A DNA stretch of 10,058 nucleotides from an uncultured Legionella sp. GTDB taxonomy: Bacteria > Pseudomonadota > Gammaproteobacteria > Legionellales > Legionellaceae. Below are positions 1 to 6,709 of this stretch, piece after piece. Made by a program: the position numbers and the translations under genes. A model generated the notes under the pieces. It had not been told where the DNA came from, did no database searches, and saw nothing but the letters and a program-made list of their open reading frames with translations. Every line of letters begins with the position of its first letter. The first letter of the stretch is position 1. The stretch spans positions 1 through 10,058 of the forward strand of contig CAISKC010000108.1 of the NCBI GenBank assembly GCA_903885895.1, given 5' to 3'.

Positions 1-299
1 ACCGTTATTTTATTGAGGTTAAAAGTACAGCCACTCCGAAAAACCCCATGTTTTTCTTAACCTCTAACGAGTGGCGGTACATGAGAGAGAAGCGTGAAAA
101 AAGCATCTTGGTTCGTGCTTATGATATCGAGGGTGAAAAAATCCGATTTGAGATTTACAAAGATCCTTTTGGCATGATTATTAAGGATCTGATTGATTTT
201 ATGACTGGTGGGAAATTTCGTCTTAAAATAAGAACAGCAGAAGAAGCAGAAGAACACTTATTAAAAGAAGATAGTTTAATTGGATGTAGAGTGAGCTAA
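1..299 (+). CDS. DUF3883-type (NO VEIN C-terminal-like) domain protein, 5' truncated
   Basis: This is the 3' end of a gene that begins before the window; the frame is open from base 3 to the TAA at 297-299, giving 98 visible residues. The segment starts with R-Y-F-I-E-V-K, followed about 15 residues later by L-T-S-N-E-W. That pairing, a beta-strand with E-x-K and then an LTxNEW helix, is the signature I associate with the DUF3883 domain found at the C-terminus of NO VEIN-like proteins and some bacterial defence or restriction proteins. The E-x-K (Glu codon 15-17, Lys codon 21-23) would be the second half of a PD-(D/E)XK nuclease-like active site; the first acidic residue lies outside the window. 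An ATG at 48 is internal to the domain, so it is unlikely to be the real start. The rest of the protein, which would decide the role (helicase, ATPase, restriction-like), is not visible. The family call is from memory of the motif and is moderately secure. Confidence 0.7.
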   Translation, partial: RYFIEVKSTATPKNPMFFLTSNEWRYMREKREKSILVRAYDIEGEKIRFEIYKDPFGMIIKDLIDFMTGGKFRLKIRTAEEAEEHLLKEDSLIGCRVS

Positions 300-383
300 G
301 TGCTGTAATGTATCAATATGATGACGCTCCTTAAGTAAAACCATTTGGCCGGTTTCATTTGTAAAGTATCTGCCCGGTTGCAC
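276..383 (-). CDS. possible 35-residue ORF downstream of the di-iron protein gene
   Basis: A reading frame on the minus strand starts at a GTG (383-381), 4 nt after the TAG stop of the upstream gene, and runs to TAA at 278-276, overlapping the tail of the converging gene by 24 nt. The product would begin V-Q-P-G-R-Y-F-T-N-E-T-G-Q-M and is mixed polar/hydrophobic and His-rich in the middle, which looks more protein-like than a typical shadow frame. There is no Shine-Dalgarno sequence, so translation would depend on reinitiation after the preceding stop. I recognise no family. It could equally be a fortuitous open frame in the 3' untranslated region, or a decayed gene end. It is reported because it fills the only non-coding stretch between the two converging genes. 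Confidence 0.25.
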   Translation of the reverse strand: MQPGRYFTNETGQMVLLKERHHIDTLQHLAHSTSN

Positions 384-387
384 AATA

Positions 388-1026
388 CTATTTTAGTTCA
401 CTGACTACGATTTCAGCCATCCTTTCGCACACTGAGTTCAGTACATCCCATCCTTGTTTTTGAGTATGCAGAAGGCTTTGATATTCGCTTTCCCTTAATC
501 CCTCTAGCAAATCCAATCCCATAGCTTCATGATGTTCATCAGCAATAGCATGAATTTTAAAATAATCCGTTTCTGCATATTTTGCCATGACTTTATGTGC
601 TTCAATAAAAAACAAATGCGCACTGGCTTCTAAGACCAAATGCACCAAAATGGTTTTTTCCGCATTATTTAACGTAAACATTTTCCAAGCAAACCAACAG
701 GAACAAGCATCCAAAACTGGATCCCAAATAGGTGGCCGGTTATTTCTATCATGCATTAATGCAACATTGTGCTCAAATTCTTCTTCAAGATGCTCTTGAA
801 TAACATGACTAAAAGTTTGACTGTCATTTAAAACCGACCGTAACATAACCATTTTTTGAAAATAATTCGAAAAAACTTGGATACAATCCAACAAACGCAT
901 CCTACGTTGCGCCTCCTCCATTTTGTCACTTTGAATCAATGACATTAATGCACTGCTTTTGAACGCAGTAGCGAATTCTTTGTTTTTTAATAATAAGTAA
1001 TTCAAGTCCATTTTTTCATTCGGCAT
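388..1026 (-). CDS. heme-oxygenase-like di-iron (TenA/CADD-fold) protein
   Basis: The 212-residue product is all-helical with no signal peptide or membrane segment. The metal-ligand pattern of heme-oxygenase-like di-iron oxidases is visible: an acidic helix with E81-E83, E85 and H86; a glutamate-containing helix (E133 in L-E-A-S-A-H, or E142); and H159-x3-D163-x2-H166 in I-H-A-I-A-D-E-H-H. In Chlamydia CADD the ligands follow the same order (Glu, His, Glu, then His-x3-Asp-x2-His). Known members use O2 on small substrates (p-aminobenzoate formation, fatty-acid decarboxylation, N-oxygenation); the substrate here cannot be inferred. The ATG at 1026 has a strong AAGGAG (1034-1039) 7 nt upstream. 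The gene lies 15 nt behind lptG and is probably co-transcribed with lptF-lptG, which is not a standard lpt neighbour. A metal-free TenA-like protein is the main alternative. Confidence 0.7.
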   Translation of the reverse strand: MPNEKMDLNYLLLKNKEFATAFKSSALMSLIQSDKMEEAQRRMRLLDCIQVFSNYFQKMVMLRSVLNDSQTFSHVIQEHLEEEFEHNVALMHDRNNRPPIWDPVLDACSCWFAWKMFTLNNAEKTILVHLVLEASAHLFFIEAHKVMAKYAETDYFKIHAIADEHHEAMGLDLLEGLRESEYQSLLHTQKQGWDVLNSVCERMAEIVVSELK

Positions 1027-1033
1027 ATAGCTG

Positions 1034-1039
1034 ACTCCT
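1034..1039 (-). promoter_or_regulatory. Shine-Dalgarno of the di-iron protein gene
   Basis: The minus strand reads AAGGAG here, 7 nt before the ATG at 1026, inside the 15-nt gap after the lptG stop. It is the strongest ribosome-binding site among the leftward genes and fixes the start of the 212-residue protein. It implies efficient independent initiation even though the gene probably shares the lptFG transcript. Confidence 0.7.
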
Positions 1040-1041
1040 TT

Positions 1042-2106
1042 TTACAATTTACGATACATCAAATAAACGCCCAATCCCGCACAAATCGCCGTTGGACCTA
1101 TCGCTGCTAGCAATGTAGAAAATTGGTAAATTTGGCTTAAAGAACCACATAAACGATTAAGAATATAAAATCCAAATCCTACCAAGGCGCCACACATCAG
1201 TTTTGTTCCCATGCTTGAAGTCCGTAATGGCCCAAATATAAAAGGAATCGCTAATAACATCATCACCAAGGTAGTGAAAGGTAATACCATCCGCTGCCAA
1301 TATCCCAATTCATAATTACGTATATTTAATCGTGTCAATTTTTGTGCGCTTAAAAATTGATGTAACTCACTAAACGTCATTTCATCTGGCTCATGTTGAG
1401 AAACACGCAATAACCGCGGATCTAATGCCACATCCCAAGGTAAGTTCGTTGCTCGAGTCGTCGTGATCAACGGATGAGATAAATTGCTTTGCACCCAATT
1501 TGATACCATCCATACCCCGTCTTTGCGGGTAACAGATTGAATACGCCGCACAAACACAACACGTCTTTGTTGATCAAAATGAAATTGCTCAATCTGGCGC
1601 AACTCGGTGGGAGACACAATTTCTCCAATCATCACGATATCGTGCTTGATATGTAACCACATGCCTTTACTCGTCTGAAGTGTTTGCCCGCCACGGAGTG
1701 CTTGCGCTTTATAGTCGTTGGCCCAGAGCACCAGTTTTGGCAAGAGCATTTCACCTAAAAAAGTCATGACAATAATGAGCACCACCGCTACTTTGAACAC
1801 CGCAATGGTTACTTGTCCAATGGACATGCCTGCCGCTCTTAATACGACTAATTCACTGTGATTAGCCATCATCCCCAAACCTATCAAACAACCTAATAGG
1901 CTAGCCATAGGGAAAAATAGATACACATGGTAAGGTATTTCTAAACCGACATAGGTGATAGCTTGGATAACGCCGAAATCAGCTCGTCCCAAATCACCCA
2001 ATTGACTGACGAACAAAATAAATCCTTGTAATCCAGTCAGAATAAACAACACCAAGAACAACGATGTCAATACGGTTTTGGCTATGTATTGATCCACTAT
2101 TTTCAT
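1042..2106 (-). CDS. lptG: LPS export ABC transporter permease LptG
   Basis: LptG is one of two inner-membrane subunits of the LptB2FG transporter, which extracts lipopolysaccharide from the outer leaflet of the inner membrane and passes it to LptC/LptA. The product is 354 residues, the usual length. It has three N-terminal membrane helices (about 10-33, 55-80, 100-120), a soluble periplasmic jellyroll (about 130-260) and three C-terminal helices (about 270-354). The coupling-helix region after TM2 reads S-E-L-V-V-L-R-A-A-G (84-93), the segment that contacts the LptB ATPase. I place the start at ATG 2106, whose first base overlaps the lptF stop in an ATGA. A further 23 in-frame codons upstream lie inside lptF, and residue 24 of that longer form (MKIVDQYIAK) matches LptG N-termini. 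Translational coupling with lptF should keep the subunits equimolar. Confidence 0.95.
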   Translation of the reverse strand: MKIVDQYIAKTVLTSLFLVLFILTGLQGFILFVSQLGDLGRADFGVIQAITYVGLEIPYHVYLFFPMASLLGCLIGLGMMANHSELVVLRAAGMSIGQVTIAVFKVAVVLIIVMTFLGEMLLPKLVLWANDYKAQALRGGQTLQTSKGMWLHIKHDIVMIGEIVSPTELRQIEQFHFDQQRRVVFVRRIQSVTRKDGVWMVSNWVQSNLSHPLITTTRATNLPWDVALDPRLLRVSQHEPDEMTFSELHQFLSAQKLTRLNIRNYELGYWQRMVLPFTTLVMMLLAIPFIFGPLRTSSMGTKLMCGALVGFGFYILNRLCGSLSQIYQFSTLLAAIGPTAICAGLGVYLMYRKL

Positions 2107-3179
2107 GATCCGCTGACCCTCTGACGCCACAATAAGCCTAGTCCTATTGCGATCACCAATGCATGTAACCACCACATCCCCAACCAGATAGGAATCTTAT
2201 TAGCCGCCACCCAATTGCGTGTAATAAACATAAAATTAGCATAAATAAAAGCCAACATCACGCCAGGTAATAGTTTTGCATACTTGCCTGCTCTGGGGTT
2301 GACTCGGCTCATTGGGACACCAACTATTGTTAGGCAAAATACCATCAAAGGGATCGATATGCGCCATTGTATTTCTGCCGCTTTCACAGGATCTGCATTA
2401 TTCCAAGGAAGTAATTGATGAAAAGGAATGGTTCGAATATCGTTCTTGAACACCATACTTTGATGTGGTAAACGTGCTTCATATTGCCGAAATGTAGAAA
2501 TTTGATAATCCGCTTGCCCTGGTTGACCTTGATAATGATTCCCATCGCTTAAAATCAAATACTCTTCACCCGTGCCTTCATCTTTTTTTGACTGCCCGTT
2601 CTGAGCTGTGACCACATCCCACGCAGATTTCCCATCACGCTCTACACGTTTGGCCACAAAAACGCCCTTTGCTTGCGTATGGTTCGTATTCATGGTTTCC
2701 ACAAAAAATACATATTGATCGCCCATCACCGCACGAAATCGCCCAGGAATAATGGTTTGAATTAAAGTCTGTAATCCCGTTGTTTGTAACAGCTTCATGC
2801 GTTGATATGCAATCATAGGATTTAAACTGATCAGGCCTGTGATGATCACCGCCACAGCCAGCGCCATCCAAAGTGTATGCATGAGCAACCGTCCAGAACT
2901 ATACCCACAGGCTTGCAGCACCACCATTTCAGAATCAGCGTATAAACGACCATAAGCTACCAATATGGCAAAATAAAAACCGAGCGGTAATAACAAACTT
3001 AACAGGTTAGGCAGCTCGAGTAGTAACAATTGCATCACCAACATCCCTGGGATCGTACCACTTGCCGCACGATTCAGATAAAGCATCACTTGATTACTCA
3101 TAAAAATTAAAACGAGAATGCTAATCAAAGCCAACAGGGTCATACCCACTTCTTTGGCCAAATAACGGAATAAAATCAC
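2103..3179 (-). CDS. lptF: LPS export ABC transporter permease LptF
   Basis: LptF is the partner of LptG in the LptB2FG lipopolysaccharide exporter of the inner membrane. The 358-residue product shows the YjgP/YjgQ family layout: hydrophobic helices at about 10-35, 45-78 and 100-120, a periplasmic beta-rich domain at about 125-265, and three C-terminal membrane helices. The cytoplasmic coupling motif S-E-M-V-V-L-Q-A-C-G (83-92) sits where the corresponding LptG motif does. The start is GTG at 3179: an in-frame TAA lies seven codons upstream and no ATG intervenes, and AAGG (3191-3194) is about 11 nt upstream, a rather long spacing. It is the first gene of a leftward unit with lptG and the di-iron gene, and is divergent from pepA, as in many gammaproteobacteria. 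Confidence 0.95.
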   Translation of the reverse strand: MILFRYLAKEVGMTLLALISILVLIFMSNQVMLYLNRAASGTIPGMLVMQLLLLELPNLLSLLLPLGFYFAILVAYGRLYADSEMVVLQACGYSSGRLLMHTLWMALAVAVIITGLISLNPMIAYQRMKLLQTTGLQTLIQTIIPGRFRAVMGDQYVFFVETMNTNHTQAKGVFVAKRVERDGKSAWDVVTAQNGQSKKDEGTGEEYLILSDGNHYQGQPGQADYQISTFRQYEARLPHQSMVFKNDIRTIPFHQLLPWNNADPVKAAEIQWRISIPLMVFCLTIVGVPMSRVNPRAGKYAKLLPGVMLAFIYANFMFITRNWVAANKIPIWLGMWWLHALVIAIGLGLLWRQRVSGS

Positions 3180-3256
3180 AATAATGTTTGCCTTAGATTA
3201 ATTTCAAACGGTCGACAAGCCTTCATTTACAGGACGCAATCATGAGTGGCTATCCA

Positions 3257-3323
3257 TTACCCTAATCGCCGACGTCCCGCGCTTAAAGCGGAACGTCGTA
3301 AATTGGACATTCATTAAGGGTAA
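3257..3323. repeat. REP-like hairpin nested in an outer inverted repeat
   Basis: The core at 3270-3298 forms a stem: CGACGT (3270-3275) pairs with ACGTCG (3293-3298); after one C/A mismatch, CCGC (3277-3280) pairs with GCGG (3288-3291), leaving a 7-nt loop. Around it, TTACCCT (3257-3263) pairs perfectly with AGGGTAA (3317-3323). The GC-rich core is unlike the AT-rich surroundings and resembles the repetitive extragenic palindromes common between gammaproteobacterial genes. Neither arm is followed by a T-run, and both flanking genes read away from it, so it is not a terminator. It may be a dispersed repeat, a structured leader, or a protein site; one copy cannot separate these. Confidence 0.45.
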
Positions 3324-3440
3324 AATGCTAATCGAATATTTATAAGCCACACATACTCTCGTCCTGCCTTAATTTAGGCATGACAAAAATAACTTTATCA
3401 CGTAAAGTAACATGGGTATATTATCGATATTACCTTATTT

Positions 3441-3445
3441 GGAAG
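3441..3445 (+). promoter_or_regulatory. Shine-Dalgarno deciding the pepA start
   Basis: GGAAG lies 5 nt before the ATG at 3451. The upstream in-frame ATG at 3412 has no comparable site. This supports a start giving MNHGLSTSLEQIK, which aligns in length with the E. coli PepA N-terminus. Confidence 0.55.
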
Positions 3446-3450
3446 CAATG

Positions 3451-4902
3451 ATGAATCATGGATTAAGCACTTCATTAGAACAAATTAAGTCAGATTGTTT
3501 AGTGATCGGATTATTTGCCGATACGCATGTCACAGAATTACTCATTAAACCCACGATGCATGCGTTGGTTGCTCACTTACAAAATCGATTAGCAGAACCT
3601 GGTGATACCATTTACCGTTGCGATGACCAAGATGCACATGAATTGCTTCTGATTCACTGTGGTGATAAAAAAACATATACCCCATCTATCCTCAAAAAAC
3701 AGATTGAAAAAGTTGTCTCCATCCTCACGGCTCAACGCTTAAGCTCTGCCACTCTTTTTTTCCCTCAATTAGAACAGCATGCGCCCGATTGGCAAATCGA
3801 GCAAATGATTTTACAATTTGAAACCGCTGCGTATCAATTTTTGGACTTCAAAACCCAAAATCCGCACCCACATGCGCTCAAATCAATTGAATGGTATGTA
3901 CCGGGCGCACAAGAAACAGCTGTATTTACTGGGCAAACTATCGCAGAAAGTATCCGCTATACCAGAAATTTAGCCAATTTACCTGCCAATATTTGCACAC
4001 CTACTTATTTAGCCAAACAAGCACACATTTTAGATGCGGAATGGGACTCTATTACCGGCAAAATGATGAGCAAAACGACCCTCGAAGACTTGGGCATGGG
4101 CGCATTATTAGCCGTCGCGAAAGGAAGCGTAGAGCCCCCACAATTCATCCAGTTAAAATATCAAGGTGCCGGAACTGACTCACCTGTTGTCTTAGTTGGC
4201 AAGGGCATTACCTTTGATTCTGGTGGCATCTCATTAAAGCCACCAGAAGGCATGGAAGAGATGAAATTTGATATGGCGGGTGCTGCAAGTGTCTTAGGCA
4301 CCATGAAGGCTTGCGCCACACTGAAATTACCCATCAACGTCATCGGACTGATGGCTTGTGCCGAAAATATGCCAAGTGGTTCTGCTACGAAACCTGGGGA
4401 CGTTGTCACCAGTATGGCAGGCCTCACAATAGAAATTACCAATACGGATGCTGAAGGTCGTTTGGTCTTAGCCGATGCACTCACTTATGCCAAACAATTC
4501 AATCCCAAATTTGTGGTGGATATCGCAACGTTAACCGGTGCCATGATCATCGCATTAGGTCATATCACCACTGGCTTTATGACCAATGATCAAGAGCTAG
4601 GTGAAAAAATTACAGCAGCCGGCGTGCAAAGCCAAGAAAAAGTTTGGCAGATGCCATTGGATCCCGAATATCAAGAACTGTTAAACAGCCCTATTGCAGA
4701 CATGGTCAATGCCCCGGCTGGACGCGTCGCAGGCTCCATTACCGCAGCCTGTTTTTTAGCCAGATTTGCAGACAAACTGCGATGGGCACATCTGGATATC
4801 GCTGGAACAGGCTGGGTATCAGGAAAAAATCGCTGCGCTACCGGTCGTCCGGTGGCTTTATTAGTACAACTTCTACGGGATTTAGCTGAACATGCGCGTT
4901 GA
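3451..4902 (+). CDS. pepA: leucyl aminopeptidase PepA (M17 family)
   Basis: PepA is a cytosolic hexameric two-metal (Zn/Mn) aminopeptidase removing N-terminal residues from peptides; in E. coli it is also a DNA-binding accessory factor in Xer recombination and carAB regulation. From the chosen start the protein has 483 residues. The N-terminal domain spans about 1-160. The catalytic domain carries all expected residues: K251 and D256 in G-K-G-I-T-F-D-S-G-G, K263, D274, and D333/E335/R337 in N-T-D-A-E-G-R-L, spaced exactly as in E. coli (K270, D275, K282, D293, D352, E354, R356). The C-terminus keeps the A-H-L-D-I-A-G-T motif. An ATG at 3412 would add 13 residues, but GGAAG before 3451 and the match to the E. 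coli N-terminus favour the shorter form. holC overlaps the end by 11 nt, indicating co-translation. Whether the DNA-binding role is kept cannot be judged here. Confidence 0.95.
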   Translation: MNHGLSTSLEQIKSDCLVIGLFADTHVTELLIKPTMHALVAHLQNRLAEPGDTIYRCDDQDAHELLLIHCGDKKTYTPSILKKQIEKVVSILTAQRLSSATLFFPQLEQHAPDWQIEQMILQFETAAYQFLDFKTQNPHPHALKSIEWYVPGAQETAVFTGQTIAESIRYTRNLANLPANICTPTYLAKQAHILDAEWDSITGKMMSKTTLEDLGMGALLAVAKGSVEPPQFIQLKYQGAGTDSPVVLVGKGITFDSGGISLKPPEGMEEMKFDMAGAASVLGTMKACATLKLPINVIGLMACAENMPSGSATKPGDVVTSMAGLTIEITNTDAEGRLVLADALTYAKQFNPKFVVDIATLTGAMIIALGHITTGFMTNDQELGEKITAAGVQSQEKVWQMPLDPEYQELLNSPIADMVNAPAGRVAGSITAACFLARFADKLRWAHLDIAGTGWVSGKNRCATGRPVALLVQLLRDLAEHAR

Positions 4903-5326
4903 TTTCTATCTGCTGACTCAAACTGATACGGATGCACTGTGGCTAACGGCTTGTCGCTTGCTTGAAAAAGCCTATCTAAAAAAACATCGAGTTTTTGTTT
5001 ATTGTTCCCACCAACAAGATGCAGAGCATTTGGATGAATTATTGTGGACGTTTAAACCAGATAGCTTTATCCCCCACCATCTCCAAGATGAAGGACCCGA
5101 ACCACCGCCACCTATTCAAATTGGTTACCAAGCAGAGCCACGCGGTTTTACTGACATTTTATTGAACCTTTCTACCACGGTGCCACCATTTTTTACACGA
5201 TTCCAACGCGTCATAGAAATTGTGCCTGCCGATGAAACGGCCAAAGCGATCAGCCGCGAACATTTCCGTATCTATCGACAAGCAGGCGCCGAACCCAAAA
5301 CACATAGTGTCAACGTAACAGCATAG
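4892..5326 (+). CDS. holC: DNA polymerase III chi subunit HolC
   Basis: Chi belongs to the clamp-loader complex of the replicative polymerase; with psi it links the loader to SSB on lagging-strand template. The 144 residues match the usual size (147 in E. coli). Family landmarks are F-Y-L-L near the N-terminus (5-8), L-D-E-L-L-W (47-52), S-F-I-P-H-H-L (58-64), a Pro-rich turn before I-Q-I-G, and the C-terminal F-R-I-Y-R-Q-A-G-A-E helix end (125-134). It starts at ATG 4892 inside pepA, whose TGA is at 4900-4902. No clear Shine-Dalgarno precedes it, so translation is probably coupled to pepA. The pepA-holC order is the standard gammaproteobacterial one. The gene ends 9 nt from the converging aminopeptidase gene. 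Confidence 0.93.
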   Translation: MRVDFYLLTQTDTDALWLTACRLLEKAYLKKHRVFVYCSHQQDAEHLDELLWTFKPDSFIPHHLQDEGPEPPPPIQIGYQAEPRGFTDILLNLSTTVPPFFTRFQRVIEIVPADETAKAISREHFRIYRQAGAEPKTHSVNVTA

Positions 5327-5335
5327 CGCAGTGCG

Positions 5336-6709
5336 TCAACCTGCTTGATACCTATCAATCAAATACTGACCTACTGCCAACAACCCCATGGCTTCCCCAC
5401 CTTCTGGTTTGCCAGCTTTGCTACTAACATTCCACGCCATAATATCAAAATGTAGCCAATCAATTTCAGGTTTCACGAAATATTGTAAAAATAATGCCGC
5501 AACAATGGCACCAGCATACGCTGAAGATGAGGCATTCATCAAATCTGCAATATTTGATTCAAACAGAGACTGATAACCAGCATGCAAAGGAAGTTGCCAA
5601 ATAGGATCAGCGCAACGTACGCCATAACTTTTTACTTCAGCCGCCAAATCATCATTATTAGAAAACATCGCAGCAATATCTGTCCCCACGGCAACCCGTG
5701 CTGCGCCTGTTAACGTCGCAAAATCAATCAAAATTTCGGGCGGTTGTTCGCAAGCTTTGGTCAAGGCATCTGCTAAAATCAAACGCCCTTCTGCATCGGT
5801 GTTTTCAATTTCCACACTCATGCCATTCCGCATGATAAGAACATCACCTGGACGATAAGCCTGTTCACTCACGGCATTTTCAACTGCTGGAATCAAAACT
5901 TGTAAATAAATAGGTAATTTCTCTCGGATTAACCACTTAGCCAATCCCAAAACATGAGCCGCGCCACCCATATCTTTTTTCATCAAACGCATACCCGACG
6001 AATTTTTTAAGTCTAATCCCCCTGAATCAAAGCAGACCCCTTTCCCCACTAACGTCACATGTGGATGCGAGGCATCGCCCCACGCCAAGTGAATTAAGCG
6101 TGGTGCAGAATGTGCTGCACGACCCACCGCATGAATCGCTGGATAATGATGCGTCAGCAATTCATCGCCTACCCAGACTTGACAATGCGCATGCAAAGTC
6201 TCTGCCATATCCATAGCAATTTTGGCCAATGCCTCCGGATTTAAAATATTTGCCGGCATATTAATCAAATCTCTGACCAAAAATATCGCGTCCACCTTGG
6301 TCTCAACTTTTGACAAATAATTAGGGTTGATCGCCAAAATACGTGGCAACGGCAAAACCTTTTGATAGTGTACAAAGTGATATTGAGCCAATGCCCACAT
6401 CAACACGGCATGCTCTGACACAGTATTGACGATTTGATAAACCCCAGGAGGTAATTTCAGCACAGCACTCGCCATAGCGGACGCATCCGTTGCATCACCC
6501 GCTCCAATATAAACTTTGCTTAATGAGCCCTGTTTATCCCAAATCAATGCTACTTCACCCAGCTTAGCGCCAAATTGCATGCCAGATAACATACGATGCT
6601 CATGATCCGAAATGACCGGCCCTTCCGCATAATCTGTACTCGTAAACAGCGTAAGAGGAATAGCGTGACCCGCACTCGTGATAGGCTGATAAAATTGATG
6701 TGATTTCAT
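5336..6709 (-). CDS. second M17-family leucyl aminopeptidase, coupled to murJ
   Basis: This 457-residue protein is a paralogue of the nearby PepA with a shorter, diverged N-terminal domain. The catalytic domain is intact: K223 and D228 in G-K-G-V-C-F-D-S-G-G, K235, D246 in K-K-D-M-G-G, and D305/E307/R309 in N-T-D-A-E-G-R-L, at the same spacings as PepA, so it should be an active two-metal aminopeptidase. Its overall size and the W-L-H-F-D-I-M-A-W-N C-terminus fit the PepB-like/unnamed M17 group rather than PepA; its peptide preference is unknown. The ATG at 6709 overlaps the murJ stop in an ATGA, so it is translated from the murJ message. That position suggests, but does not show, a role in handling envelope-derived peptides; it may simply be a convenient neighbour. 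Confidence 0.9.
   Translation of the reverse strand: MKSHQFYQPITSAGHAIPLTLFTSTDYAEGPVISDHEHRMLSGMQFGAKLGEVALIWDKQGSLSKVYIGAGDATDASAMASAVLKLPPGVYQIVNTVSEHAVLMWALAQYHFVHYQKVLPLPRILAINPNYLSKVETKVDAIFLVRDLINMPANILNPEALAKIAMDMAETLHAHCQVWVGDELLTHHYPAIHAVGRAAHSAPRLIHLAWGDASHPHVTLVGKGVCFDSGGLDLKNSSGMRLMKKDMGGAAHVLGLAKWLIREKLPIYLQVLIPAVENAVSEQAYRPGDVLIMRNGMSVEIENTDAEGRLILADALTKACEQPPEILIDFATLTGAARVAVGTDIAAMFSNNDDLAAEVKSYGVRCADPIWQLPLHAGYQSLFESNIADLMNASSSAYAGAIVAALFLQYFVKPEIDWLHFDIMAWNVSSKAGKPEGGEAMGLLAVGQYLIDRYQAG

Larger units (their letters stand above)
3180..3450. promoter_or_regulatory. divergent intergenic region between lptF and pepA
   Basis: This 271-nt stretch should carry promoters for both the lptF operon (leftward) and pepA (rightward). 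The best pepA candidate I see is a -10-like TATAAG at 3341-3346, but it lacks a good -35. I cannot place a convincing lptF promoter. A small inverted repeat, TGCCT-TAATTT-AGGCA (3365-3380), lies between that candidate -10 and pepA and could be an operator or a leader hairpin. The most structured part is a larger hairpin at 3270-3298, listed separately. An alternative upstream ATG for pepA (3412) also falls here. No PepA/XerA-type self-binding site could be identified by eye. Confidence 0.4.

Noticed and set aside
2107..2175. 23-codon upstream extension of lptG
   Set aside because: It lies inside lptF in another frame, and the ATGA overlap at 2103-2106 plus the LptG N-terminal sequence place the start at 2106.
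3412..3450. 13-residue N-terminal extension of PepA from ATG 3412
   Set aside because: No ribosome-binding site precedes it, whereas GGAAG precedes ATG 3451, which also gives the N-terminal length seen in E. coli PepA. It is not excluded.
5344..5357. TTGATA-CC-TATCAA palindrome just past the holC end as a terminator
   Set aside because: It is AT-rich, has a 2-nt centre, lacks a T-run and lies inside the coding end of the aminopeptidase gene.
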